A stretch of 64,000 bases of DNA from CAVWDU01 sp963753815 (GTDB lineage: Bacteria > Pseudomonadota > Gammaproteobacteria > Pseudomonadales > Halieaceae), in assembly GCA_963753815.1 (NCBI GenBank), contig CAVWDU010000003.1:682001-746000 (forward strand). The letters run 5' to 3'. Both the position numbers and the translations under genes were made by a program. Each line of letters starts with the position of its first letter. The stretch's first letter is position 1. Shown piece by piece: positions 55,105 to 63,242 of the stretch. The notes below the pieces were generated by a model that worked only from the letters and a program-made list of their open reading frames with translations, searched no databases and was not told where the DNA came from.

Positions 55105-56340
55105 CTAGTGCTTGAGGCAGTTTCGGCCGGCGCGCTTGGCGCGGTACAGCTGCTCATCGGCGGCGCGCAACACGGCGGCGTAGTTGGTATCGTCTTCGGA
55201 GCGCTGTGCAAGGCCGATACTGATAGTGATCGCCACCGAGCCGGGACTGTGCTTGGTGGCCATGCGACCCCGGCGCCTGGCTCCCTCGCTCTGTTCCCGG
55301 GGGCGCCGGTTCTGGTCCCGCAGCACCAATCGGTATTCGGCGATAGACTGCCGCACGCGCTCCAGCGGCTCGATGCAATCGGCGAGCTGGCGCCGCGGGA
55401 AGACGACGCAGAATTCCTCACCGCCGTAGCGGTAGGCCGTGCCGCCACCGGTTACCCGCGCGATGCGGGATGCGACCAGTTTAAGGGCCTGGTCGCCCAC
55501 GTCGTGGCCGTGGGTGTCGTTGAATTTCTTGAACCGGTCCACGTCCAGCATGGCGACACAATAGGTCCGCCCCAGGCCTTTCAAGCGCTCGTTCAATGCG
55601 CGTCGACCGAGCAGGCCGGTAAGCTCATCGCGGTAGGCCATCGCGTGGGAGCTACGGATAATGCCCAACAGTTGCCCGCAACCTGCCGCGGTGAAGAGCA
55701 CGATGGACACGTGCTCCAGGTGCAGCAGGTCCAGCACCAGGAACATCGCCACCAGGGTGCCGAGGATAACCGCCTCACAGGCGGTGTTTCGCCACAGGAG
55801 CATGGCCAATCCAACCAGGATCGCGCCGGCAAATAGCCCGCGGGATGCCCAGGGCAGGATAAATGAGGCAACGGGACGCAATGCAAACCACTCACTGTGG
55901 TCCGGGAACCAGCCGGCAAACCAGGGTGCCAGGCCACCGACCGCCAGCGCCAGCCCGAAGACAATGCCCACCGTGGTCAGCCCGAAGCGGTTGAGAATTC
56001 CTTTCTCCGGCACCAGTAACAGGGCTGTCAGGGTCACTGGCAGCCCATAGCTCAGGCCTGCGAAGGCCTCGAAAGCGTCCGGATTACTGAGTGCGCTCTG
56101 CAAACGCAGCTGCACCACGCCGTAGGCGATCGCGGTAATAACCGCGAGCAGCAGAAACCTTAGCCGATTGAACTGCCAGGCGAGAATCGCAGTGACCGCG
56201 GTCAGCAGCCAGGGCAGGTAGCCCAGGAGCACCAGCGACTCGCTCCCGAACTGCCCCACCCGGGGTCGAAGCCCCAGTGCCAGCGCCAGTATCAACAACG
56301 GGGCCGCCAACCGCAGCAGCCCCACCCATTTCAGTTCCAT
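55105..56340 (-). CDS. Membrane-bound diguanylate cyclase (GGDEF)
   Basis: A 411-residue protein. Seven or so membrane helices fill the first 235 residues (LRLAAPLLILALALGL, LGYLPWLLTAVTAILAW, ILPWASRGLFAGAILVGLAM), followed by a GGDEF domain (YRDELTGLLGRRALNERLKG, VAMLDVDRFKKFNDTHGHDV, TAYRYGGEEFCVVFPR) and the tail ADEQLYRAKRAGRN. GGEEF is an active-site form, so it should make cyclic di-GMP. Within the domain a basic insertion (RRPREQSEGARRRGRMATKH) is unusual and may disturb or regulate activity. The RxxD inhibitory site is not evident. No partner gene is next to it. Confidence 0.92.
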   Translation of the reverse strand: MELKWVGLLRLAAPLLILALALGLRPRVGQFGSESLVLLGYLPWLLTAVTAILAWQFNRLRFLLLAVITAIAYGVVQLRLQSALSNPDAFEAFAGLSYGLPVTLTALLLVPEKGILNRFGLTTVGIVFGLALAVGGLAPWFAGWFPDHSEWFALRPVASFILPWASRGLFAGAILVGLAMLLWRNTACEAVILGTLVAMFLVLDLLHLEHVSIVLFTAAGCGQLLGIIRSSHAMAYRDELTGLLGRRALNERLKGLGRTYCVAMLDVDRFKKFNDTHGHDVGDQALKLVASRIARVTGGGTAYRYGGEEFCVVFPRRQLADCIEPLERVRQSIAEYRLVLRDQNRRPREQSEGARRRGRMATKHSPGSVAITISIGLAQRSEDDTNYAAVLRAADEQLYRAKRAGRNCLKH

Positions 56341-56530
56341 GTGTTTCCTGTTGTTGCCAACGTCGCCACGCCCCCGAGCCGTCTAAGCGGCCCGATACGC
56401 ATCGATACTGACAAAACGGATTACCCGGGTGAAGCAGAAACTGATGAATTCTCAGGGTTTTCCCCGGGAAGCCCCGGCAGGCGTCACATCCTGTCCGAAT
56501 GCCGCGGCAGCCCCGGGATGCATGCGGGCC

Positions 56531-56941
56531 TCAGCCAGTAGGCAGCCGGCTCGCCACCCACATACCAGCGAGCATGGCGGCCACGAAGATGACCGTATCG
56601 ATAGCGCCGTACACCAGGGCGGAAATCGCCGGCCCGGGGCAGTAGCCGTAGAGCCCCCAGCCGACCCCGAAAATGGCCGCACCCGAGAGCAGGCGCGGGT
56701 CCAGCGCCGTTTTCGAGGGCAGGGAAAACGCGGGCACCAACAGCGGACGCTCGCGGCGCAACACGAAGCGGAAAGCGATCAGTGTGACCAGCACCGCACC
56801 GCCCATGACAAACGCGAGGTCGGGCACCCAGTCACCAAAAATGTCCAGGAAGCCGATCACCTTCGCCGTGTCGGTCATACCCGACATCGCCAGGCCGAAG
56901 CCGAACACAAGCCCGCAGGCCAGAGCCACCAGAGCACGCAT
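56531..56941 (-). CDS. YeeE/YedE family membrane protein (DUF6691), second half
   Basis: A 136-residue protein of four helices (LVALACGLVFGFGLAMSGMT, DLAFVMGGAVLVTLIAFRFV, LLSGAAIFGVGWGLYGYCPG, VIFVAAMLAGMWVA). The GYCPGPAI cysteine motif is typical of the second half of YeeE-type thiosulfate or sulfide-related transporters. It shares a TGATG with the preceding gene (56941), and the two proteins together match one two-half YedE/YeeE transporter. Frequently such pairs sit near sulfur metabolism genes; here none is close. Longer upstream frames are antisense readings of the partner gene. Confidence 0.88.
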   Translation of the reverse strand: MRALVALACGLVFGFGLAMSGMTDTAKVIGFLDIFGDWVPDLAFVMGGAVLVTLIAFRFVLRRERPLLVPAFSLPSKTALDPRLLSGAAIFGVGWGLYGYCPGPAISALVYGAIDTVIFVAAMLAGMWVASRLPTG

Positions 56942-57360
56942 CACGCCGCACCCCGCAGCAGGTTCACCAGCAGCACGGTGACAACACCGGTCACCATGAA
57001 GACACAGGTGGCGACGAGGGAGCGTGGCGACAGCCGGCCGATGCCACACACACCGTGACCGCTGGTGCACCCGCTGCCGAGTTTCACGCCGATGCCGACC
57101 AGCAATCCGCCCACTGCAGCGACCCAGGCCGCCTTGGCGCTGGGCTCGGGAAACGGTGCAGCGCTGGCCAGGTGGTACAGCAGTGCGCCAAGCGGTAGCC
57201 CTAGCAAGAACAGCCACCGCCAGCCGTTTTCACTCGCGCCCGTGACGGCGCCCCAGACGATGCCGCTGATACCGGTAATGCGACCCAGGGCCAGCAGCAT
57301 TACGGTGGCAGCGCAGCCAATCAACAATCCCCCCATCAGGGGAACAAGGTAGGACTCCAT
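56941..57360 (-). CDS. YeeE/YedE family membrane protein, first half
   Basis: A 139-residue membrane protein (MESYLVPLMGGLLIGCAATV, ITGISGIVWGAV, LFLLGLPLGALLYHL, and GGLLVGIGVKLGSGCTSGHGVCGIGRLS). The GSGCTSGHGVCG signature is diagnostic; its cysteines are thought to shuttle sulfur atoms in YeeE/YedE transporters. GGGAGGTTAT lies immediately before the ATG at 57360, much stronger than any other start. Its stop overlaps the next gene's start, so the pair is coupled. Orientation is away from the amidohydrolase gene beginning at 57564; the 203-base gap should have both promoters. Confidence 0.9.
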   Translation of the reverse strand: MESYLVPLMGGLLIGCAATVMLLALGRITGISGIVWGAVTGASENGWRWLFLLGLPLGALLYHLASAAPFPEPSAKAAWVAAVGGLLVGIGVKLGSGCTSGHGVCGIGRLSPRSLVATCVFMVTGVVTVLLVNLLRGAA

Positions 57361-57563
57361 ATAACCTCCCGGACATAGCAGACGACAGCGTACACGGCAT
57401 CGATTATAGTCCGGGAACGCATCGCGATGCTTGTCGGTGGAGTATCGGGCACAGCGATGCCGCCGCGACGTCCCCGCACCCGGGGTCGGGGATTGGGGGT
57501 CGGGCATCGCGCCCGCATCGGCCACTTGAACCAAGTCACCTGCAACCAGAGGTACACCCGAGA

Positions 57564-59225
57564 ATGAGTAGACGACTGCCCACTATCCTGGCGCTGCTTT
57601 CACTGCTGTGGCTCCCGAATGCCTATCCCGCCGCGGCCGAGCCGCCCTGGCCGGCGGTTATCGGCGATGAAGTACCGCCCCGGGACGAAGGTGCGGGGCC
57701 TTACGAGCGGCTGATCCTGCGCGGTGGCTACCTGATCGACGGCACCGGGGCGCCGGCGACCGGGCCGGTCGATATCGTGGTGGAGGGCAATCGCATCACC
57801 GAAATCGCCAGCGTCGGCACCCCGGGGGTGCCTATCGAGCCGGCGGCGAGACCATCGGCGGGTGACGGCAATACCCGGGAAATCGACGCCCACGGCCGCT
57901 ATGTGCTCCCCGGCTTCATCGACTCCCACACTCACATTCACTCCGAGGCCAGCGGCCAGGGCGTCAGCCCGGAGTACATATTCAAACTGTGGCTGGGCCA
58001 CGGGGTCACCAGCATCCGGGAAGTCTTCGGCGGCGAAGGGGAAAGCCGGCTGGTCGCACTGCGCGAACTCAGTGGGCGCAACGCCATTACCGCACCGCGC
58101 ATCACCGCCTACCCCTATTTCCTGCTCAGCCGGGACGGCGACGAAGAACTGCCTCCGGTCTTGACCCCCGACGACGCTCGCGCGCGGGTGAGGGCGATGA
58201 AAAGCAAGGGGGCGGACGGCATCAAATTCATGGGCGCCCGGGAAGACATCCTCTGGGCAGCTCTCGACGAGGCCGGCAAGGTGGGGCTGGGCACGACCAT
58301 GCACCACGCGCAGCTTGATGTGGTGCACGCGAACGTCATGGATACCTCCGCACACGGGCTCGACTGCATGGAACACTGGTACGGATTGCCGGAAGCCCTG
58401 TTCACTGACCGGGTGGTCCAGGACTATCCGTCGGACTACCTCTACAGCAATGAGCAGGACCGCTTCGGCCAGGCCGGGCGCCTCTGGAAGCAGGCCGCGG
58501 GCCCCGGCAGTGAACGCTGGAACGAGGTCATGCAGGCCCTGCTGGACCGCGACTTCTGCCTCAGCCCCACCTTCACCATCTACCTCGCCAGCCGCGACCT
58601 GATGCGGGCCTATCGCGCCGAGTGGCACGACCAGTACACGGCGCCCAACCTGTGGGAGTTCTACCGAGCCAACCGTACGCAGCACGGCAGTTTCTTCTTC
58701 AACTGGACCACCGAAGACGAGGTGGAGTGGCGACGCAACTACCAGCTGTGGATGCAGTTCGTCAACGAGTACAAGAACCGCGGCGGCACAGTGGTGGCCG
58801 GCAGCGATACCGGCTACCTCTACAGCCTCTACGGTTTCGGTTACATCCAGGAGTTGGAGCTGCTGCAGGAAGCCGGTTTCCACCCCCTCGAGGTGATCCG
58901 GGCGGCCACCCGCATGGGCGCGCGCGTGCTGGGTACGGAAGACGAGGTCGGCACGGTGCACGTCGGCAAGAAAGCTGATCTCATCGTGGTCGACGAAAAC
59001 CCGCTGCACAACCTCAAGTCGCTCTACGGCACCGGCGTGCCCAAGCTCAACGACGACAACGGCCGGGTCGAGCGGGTCGGTGGCGTGCGCTGGACGATCA
59101 AGGACGGGATCGTCTACGACGCGCGCGAGTTGCTCGCTGACGTGCGCGCAATGGTGCGCGCTCGCAAAGAGGCACTGGGCATCGACCCCGACCGGCCCAT
59201 GGCCGTGGAAACGCCAGCCGAGTAG
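57564..59225 (+). CDS. Secreted amidohydrolase family protein
   Basis: A 553-residue enzyme with a signal peptide (LPTILALLSLLWLPNAYPAAA). Amidohydrolase features are LRGGYLIDGTGAPATGPVDI, LPGFIDSHTHIHSEA (HxH), IKFMGAREDIL (Lys), GTTMHHAQLD and GLDCMEHWYG (His), VVAGSDTGYLYS (Asp), and TVHVGKKADLIVVDENPLHN. A long insert between the His and Asp motifs (about 270-400, rich in aromatic residues: RDLMRAYRAEWHDQYTAPNL) may shape the substrate pocket. It is the third secreted amidohydrolase in the window and is not closely alike to the others. Intact and of usual length; substrate unknown. Confidence 0.88.
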   Translation: MSRRLPTILALLSLLWLPNAYPAAAEPPWPAVIGDEVPPRDEGAGPYERLILRGGYLIDGTGAPATGPVDIVVEGNRITEIASVGTPGVPIEPAARPSAGDGNTREIDAHGRYVLPGFIDSHTHIHSEASGQGVSPEYIFKLWLGHGVTSIREVFGGEGESRLVALRELSGRNAITAPRITAYPYFLLSRDGDEELPPVLTPDDARARVRAMKSKGADGIKFMGAREDILWAALDEAGKVGLGTTMHHAQLDVVHANVMDTSAHGLDCMEHWYGLPEALFTDRVVQDYPSDYLYSNEQDRFGQAGRLWKQAAGPGSERWNEVMQALLDRDFCLSPTFTIYLASRDLMRAYRAEWHDQYTAPNLWEFYRANRTQHGSFFFNWTTEDEVEWRRNYQLWMQFVNEYKNRGGTVVAGSDTGYLYSLYGFGYIQELELLQEAGFHPLEVIRAATRMGARVLGTEDEVGTVHVGKKADLIVVDENPLHNLKSLYGTGVPKLNDDNGRVERVGGVRWTIKDGIVYDARELLADVRAMVRARKEALGIDPDRPMAVETPAE

Positions 59226-59381
59226 CCTGTTCGACGGCCGGCTCCGGTAGGAAAGCGTGACCCCGCCATGTAGAATCAGGGAACGGGTGGCGCGGCAGTT
59301 ACCCAGCCACCCTTCCAGCCGGCCATGGCCACGGGCGAACCGCGAGCCGGAGCAGTTCGACCCGCCCCTGGAGAACCCAGC

Positions 59382-61529
59382 ATGAAATCAAATATCTCGG
59401 AATTCTGCAGCGAGTTCGGTGAAGCCCTGTTCCCGTTGTCGGAAGCACTCGGCGACACCGTGAAGGCCACTGAAAACCTCAGCGGACCGGCGGCGGCCAG
59501 CATGACCGAGGGCCTGTCGAACGCCGGTCATCGTCTGGAAGCGCTGATCAACAAGGTCCAGGGCCAGGAGGCTTACGTCCTCCTGTTCGGGCCGTTGAAA
59601 AGCGGCAAATCGACGTTGATCAACGCGATCAGCGGCGGTTACGTCAGCGAGGTCAGCAGCCTGCCGGCCTACCCCTGCATGGTCTACCTGAAGTATGGCG
59701 AGACGCCGGCCTACTCGGTCATCCGCTACAGCGGCAAGCAGGAGACCATCGAATCCGCTGAGGCGCTGAAGGACCTGCTGGAAAAAAGCCATCGCACGCT
59801 CTCGGAGCGCATCCGCGCCATGGACGACTTCGGGGAGACCTTCGACCCCGCCTCGCATCTGCCCTCCGCCATCCGCCGCGCCTACGTCGAGCTGCCGGTG
59901 GAAGGACTCAAGGAATCCGGTACCGTGCTGGTCGACACCCCGGGGCTGTACAGCAAGATGAAGTTCGGCTACGACTACATGACCCGCGAGTTTCGCGACA
60001 GCGCCGCCTGCGCCGTGTTCATCGTGAAGACGGATAACCTGTTCCTGGAACAGGTATTCAGCGACTTCAACGACCTGCTGGACCAGTTCAGCCGTGTATT
60101 CGTGGTGGTCAACATCGACATCGGCAAGAGCGACCTCTGTCCGGACGGCAGCCTGGAACCCAGCCTCGAGAGCCGTGATCCCGACCAGATCGTCAAGGCG
60201 TTTGAAGTGCTCACCATGAGCGCCCCATTGCGGCGTGCGGCCGAGAGCGGGCGGCTGCATCTCTACCCTATCGACCTGCGCAGCGCCGCCGCACGACGGC
60301 TGAAAGAACAGGCGGGCACGGCCGTATCTGCAGCGGCGGCGCCCGACGCAGCGGCGCCCGACGCGACGGCGCCCGACCGCTTCGACGAGTTTCTCTCGGA
60401 CCTGTTCAGCTACCTCAACAGCGTCGACTACCTGATCGAATTCATCTCCGACTCCATTCGGCAATCGGGCAAAATCAGCGACGAGATCAACAGCCTGTGC
60501 ACGTCGGAGACCGTGGACGGTATCGAAGCCCACCGCGAGCAGCTGGAGGCCGAGCTCACAAGCCGGCGACAGCAGATCAATGCGGCGGCTACCGCAGGCG
60601 ACATCGACTGGAACGCGCAGGTACAGGCTCCACTGGCGCAACTCGCTACAGAGCGCGCAGCGCTGCGGGAGTCCGGCCTGACCGACATCGATTCCCACAC
60701 GCGGGCCCTGGCCGGCGCCTGGCTGGATTCGGACCAATCGCTGCGGCAACTGGATACGGATGTCCAGGGCGCCGTCGCGACGGCCCTCGCCGGATACCGT
60801 GAGCAGGCGGAGACAGGGTTGCGCGCGGTTACCGCTCGACCCTTCGGCGGCGCGGAGCTGGATGATGCGGCCCGCGACGCAGCGACGACACTGAAACTGG
60901 ATTTCGCCGGTCTATCTGAGCAGGTCATAGCTCGGCTCGAAGACCCCAGCCCCGTCGACAGCGCGCAACCCGACCTCAGCGATATACCGATACACCGCAC
61001 CTTCGGTGACATGCTGCTGTTTCGGTCGGCGGACGCGATCCGCAACAAAATCATCGGCGACCCCGCCCAGGAGCTTCCCGCCCGGGTAAAGGAAACCCGG
61101 TTCACCACCGACGCCGCCCAGTACATCCGGGAAGCGGCCGCAGCCGCGCTGGCGTCGGGCATCGATAACTCGGAGCAGAACTACCAGGACGCCGCCCGGC
61201 TGTATGCGGACGAGGTGTCCAGCGGACTCGGCAGGCAACTGACGGCAATGACCGGCGAGCTGAAGAAAGGCGTCGCTGCGCTGGAAACGGAGCAATCGAC
61301 GCTTGGCGCCGTGACTGCCCAGATTCGCAAGCTCGCGGGCATCGCCTCCGCCACCGGTGAAGAGACCGGCAAACTCGAGGAAAAACATCAACATACGGTG
61401 AAGCAACTGAAACTCGGCGCCGAGGGAGCGGCGGACACGAAGGCGGACGAACCCGATGCCAGGGCGACAGATACCGGGGACGACGCCGGCGATACAACTG
61501 CGTCCGCACCCTCCGGGGCCGGTGCTTGA
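59382..61529 (+). CDS. Dynamin-like GTPase
   Basis: A 715-residue cytosolic GTPase. N-terminal helices lead to the G domain (about 60-320): VLLFGPLKSGKSTLINAISG (P-loop), VSSLPAYPCMV (switch 1 Thr/Pro region), GTVLVDTPGLYSKMK (DxPG, switch 2), and VFVVVNIDIGKSDL, a nonstandard G4 in place of NKxD. The rest is long helical bundle (EAHREQLEAELTSRRQQINA) with a Thr/Asp/Ala tail. Bacterial dynamin-like proteins remodel membranes, and some act in stress or phage defence. The ATG at 59382 follows CTGGAGAACCCA. The stop overlaps the TTG start of yceH, and this coupling suggests a shared task. Lipid-binding paddle was not identified. Confidence 0.8.
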   Translation: MKSNISEFCSEFGEALFPLSEALGDTVKATENLSGPAAASMTEGLSNAGHRLEALINKVQGQEAYVLLFGPLKSGKSTLINAISGGYVSEVSSLPAYPCMVYLKYGETPAYSVIRYSGKQETIESAEALKDLLEKSHRTLSERIRAMDDFGETFDPASHLPSAIRRAYVELPVEGLKESGTVLVDTPGLYSKMKFGYDYMTREFRDSAACAVFIVKTDNLFLEQVFSDFNDLLDQFSRVFVVVNIDIGKSDLCPDGSLEPSLESRDPDQIVKAFEVLTMSAPLRRAAESGRLHLYPIDLRSAAARRLKEQAGTAVSAAAAPDAAAPDATAPDRFDEFLSDLFSYLNSVDYLIEFISDSIRQSGKISDEINSLCTSETVDGIEAHREQLEAELTSRRQQINAAATAGDIDWNAQVQAPLAQLATERAALRESGLTDIDSHTRALAGAWLDSDQSLRQLDTDVQGAVATALAGYREQAETGLRAVTARPFGGAELDDAARDAATTLKLDFAGLSEQVIARLEDPSPVDSAQPDLSDIPIHRTFGDMLLFRSADAIRNKIIGDPAQELPARVKETRFTTDAAQYIREAAAAALASGIDNSEQNYQDAARLYADEVSSGLGRQLTAMTGELKKGVAALETEQSTLGAVTAQIRKLAGIASATGEETGKLEEKHQHTVKQLKLGAEGAADTKADEPDARATDTGDDAGDTTASAPSGAGA

Positions 61530-62197
61530 AGCAGACGATCACACCCATAGAGGCGCGGGTGCTGGGTTGCCTCGTCGAGAAAGAGGCGACCACGCCGGAT
61601 GTGTATCCCCTGACGCTCAACGGGCTGCTGGTTGCCTGCAATCAGAAATCGAGCCGCGACCCGATAATGTCGCTGACGGAAACAGAGGTGCAGGAGGCGC
61701 TGGACAGCCTGATCGATCACACGCTGGCCAGTACCTGGAACACCAATCGCAACCGCATGCCGAAGTACCGGCACTGTCTGCACGACCGGATTTCCGAGGA
61801 GTTCAATTTCAACCGTGAGGAACTCGCGGTACTGGCAACGCTGTTACTGCGAGGTCCGCAAACGGTCGGTGAGGTGCGCACCCGGTGCGCCCGGATTCAT
61901 GAATTTGCCGACCTCGCGACCGTGCAGGCGATCGTTACCGACCTGGAATCGGACCGCCGGGGCGGACCGTACGTGGCCCTGTTACCCCGCCAGCCGGGCC
62001 GCAAGGAGCCCCGGGTAGCGCACCTGCTCTGCGGCGCGCCCGAGGCGACGGCGTCGCCACCGGCCGAGTCGTACGAGGCCGGCGCCACCCCGGGCCCCAC
62101 CCGCCTTGACACCCTCGAAAGCGAGGTGGCTGGCCTCCGGTCCCGGCTGGAGGAGCTGGAGCAGCGCCTCGACGCATTCACCAGCCAGTTCGAATAG
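61526..62197 (+). CDS. yceH: YceH family protein (DUF480)
   Basis: A 223-residue protein matching YceH (ITPIEARVLGCLVEKEATTP, DVYPLTLNGLLVACNQKSSR, AVLATLLLRGPQTVGEVRTR) with two winged-helix-like domains and a C-terminal coiled coil (LESEVAGLRSRLEELEQRLD). Function in E. coli is not settled. It starts with TTG at 61526 inside the GTPase stop region (overlap of four bases), so translation depends on the upstream gene. A central Pro/Ala-rich segment (EATASPPAESYEAGATPGPT) joins the domains. Convergent with ferritin, 11 bases apart. Confidence 0.92.
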   Translation: MKQTITPIEARVLGCLVEKEATTPDVYPLTLNGLLVACNQKSSRDPIMSLTETEVQEALDSLIDHTLASTWNTNRNRMPKYRHCLHDRISEEFNFNREELAVLATLLLRGPQTVGEVRTRCARIHEFADLATVQAIVTDLESDRRGGPYVALLPRQPGRKEPRVAHLLCGAPEATASPPAESYEAGATPGPTRLDTLESEVAGLRSRLEELEQRLDAFTSQFE

Positions 62198-62208
62198 CCC
62201 TCCGGGGC

Positions 62209-62715
62209 TCAGACCTCGACGTTAGGTGCGGCGCGTGCGCCCAGTTCATTATCAATCATCAGCAGTCCATAACCGTCGTCCTTGACCAGCTTGAGCTTGG
62301 AAATGATCTCGCTGACCGTCGCTTCCTCCTCGACCTGCTCGTTGACGAACCACTGCAGCAGGTTATAGGTGGCGTGGTCTTTCTCCTTCAGCGCCTGGTC
62401 ACTGACGTTGTTAAGGCGCCCCGTCATGGTCTGCTCGTGCTTGAGCGAGGAACGAAACACGTCCAGGATGGTGCCAAACTCCGCCGGCGGCTGCTGGATG
62501 TCCTTGAGCACGACGTGGGCGCCCTGGTCGATGAGATAGTTGTAAATACGGGTGGCGTGAAGCTGCTCCTCCTCGTACTGGTGTTTCAGCCACGAGGCCG
62601 CACCGTTGAAGTCGATATGCGCACAGTAGGCTGACATCGCCAGGTACAGGTAGGCCGAGTAAAACTCATCGTTGAGCTGCCCCAGCAGCGCCTTTTCCAT
62701 TGACTCGGATATCAT
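62209..62715 (-). CDS. ftnA: Ferritin (non-heme, FtnA-like)
   Basis: A 168-residue iron-storage protein. Ferroxidase ligands are visible in NDEFYSAYLYLAMSAYC (Glu), HQYEEEQLHATRIYNYL (Glu, His) and FVNEQVEEEATVSEIISKL (Glu, third-site region). The four-helix bundle and fifth short helix give the usual length; it forms 24-subunit cages that oxidise and store Fe2+. GAGGAGTGAACC lies before the ATG. It is single, with 227 bases upstream to the tRNA in which no Fur box was spotted. Confidence 0.93.
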   Translation of the reverse strand: MISESMEKALLGQLNDEFYSAYLYLAMSAYCAHIDFNGAASWLKHQYEEEQLHATRIYNYLIDQGAHVVLKDIQQPPAEFGTILDVFRSSLKHEQTMTGRLNNVSDQALKEKDHATYNLLQWFVNEQVEEEATVSEIISKLKLVKDDGYGLLMIDNELGARAAPNVEV

Positions 62716-62927
62716 GGTTCACTCCTCTTTGAAATCGGGCCGCTATTCTAGGCAAACCGGGTCGCTCGCACCAGTGCAGCCTGGCGGCCAACCGCGGGGG
62801 CGCAAGCGGTGTCGCTCGCATTCACAGCCAGTGGCAGCAGCGAAGGCTCCGCCGCGGCGACAACTCGCCCAATCCGGCGCAGTCGAAAAAGCCGCAATCT
62901 CCCCGGGCGACTGCCTTGCAGACGTTG

Positions 62928-62933
62928 TATACT
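62928..62933 (+). promoter_or_regulatory. Probable -10 element of the tRNA-Arg gene
   Basis: TATACT preceded by GTTG ends ten bases before the first base of the mature tRNA. No good -35 (nothing close to TTGACA) lies 16-18 bases upstream, so an extended or weak promoter is assumed. Confidence 0.4.
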
Positions 62934-62942
62934 GCTCAGCCT

Positions 62943-63019
62943 GCGCCCGTAGCTCAGCTGGATAGAGTAACTGGCTTCGAACCAGTTGGTCGGGAGTTCG
63001 AATCTCTCCGGGCGCGCCA
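62943..63019 (+). tRNA. tRNA-Arg (anticodon TCG)
   Basis: A 77-base cloverleaf can be drawn by eye. Acceptor GCGCCCG pairs with CGGGCGC, followed by G and an encoded CCA. D stem GCTC/GAGT; anticodon stem ACTGG/CCAGT around the loop CTTCGAA, so the anticodon is TCG and reads CGA (Arg). T stem GGGAG/CTCTC holds TTCGAAT. All stems close with at most one G-T pair each. Protein frames running over this area are artefacts of the tRNA. Confidence 0.95.
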
Positions 63020-63242
63020 AATTCCCCCTCCAACCCCTATCTGGGAACAGGCATCTTGCCGTTCCGTCGCCAACCCGGCCAGCCACACGCGATGACGGCT
63101 TTCGCGATGACCTCCTCCTCCGCGACAGTCAGCGCACCAGACAGTGTAGTCGCGATGAAAGCGGCGCCCGCCTCGCCGGCGCATTCGTTGTATGCTGCTG
63201 CAGACGGCACCCAGACCCAGATGAGTAAGCGGGAGGACACCA

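Noticed and set aside
57600..59009. 469-codon reverse-strand ORF over the secreted amidohydrolase
   Set aside because: High GC leaves long antisense frames open. The plus strand has a signal peptide and all amidohydrolase motifs; the antisense product has none.
59388..60749. 453-codon reverse-strand ORF over the dynamin-like GTPase
   Set aside because: Antisense shadow of a gene with P-loop and DTPG motifs; no domain or ribosome site on the other strand.
59382..62197. Antiphage dynamin defence system
   Set aside because: Only one GTPase with a housekeeping-type neighbour (yceH) is present; paired or sensor genes expected for known dynamin defence systems are missing.
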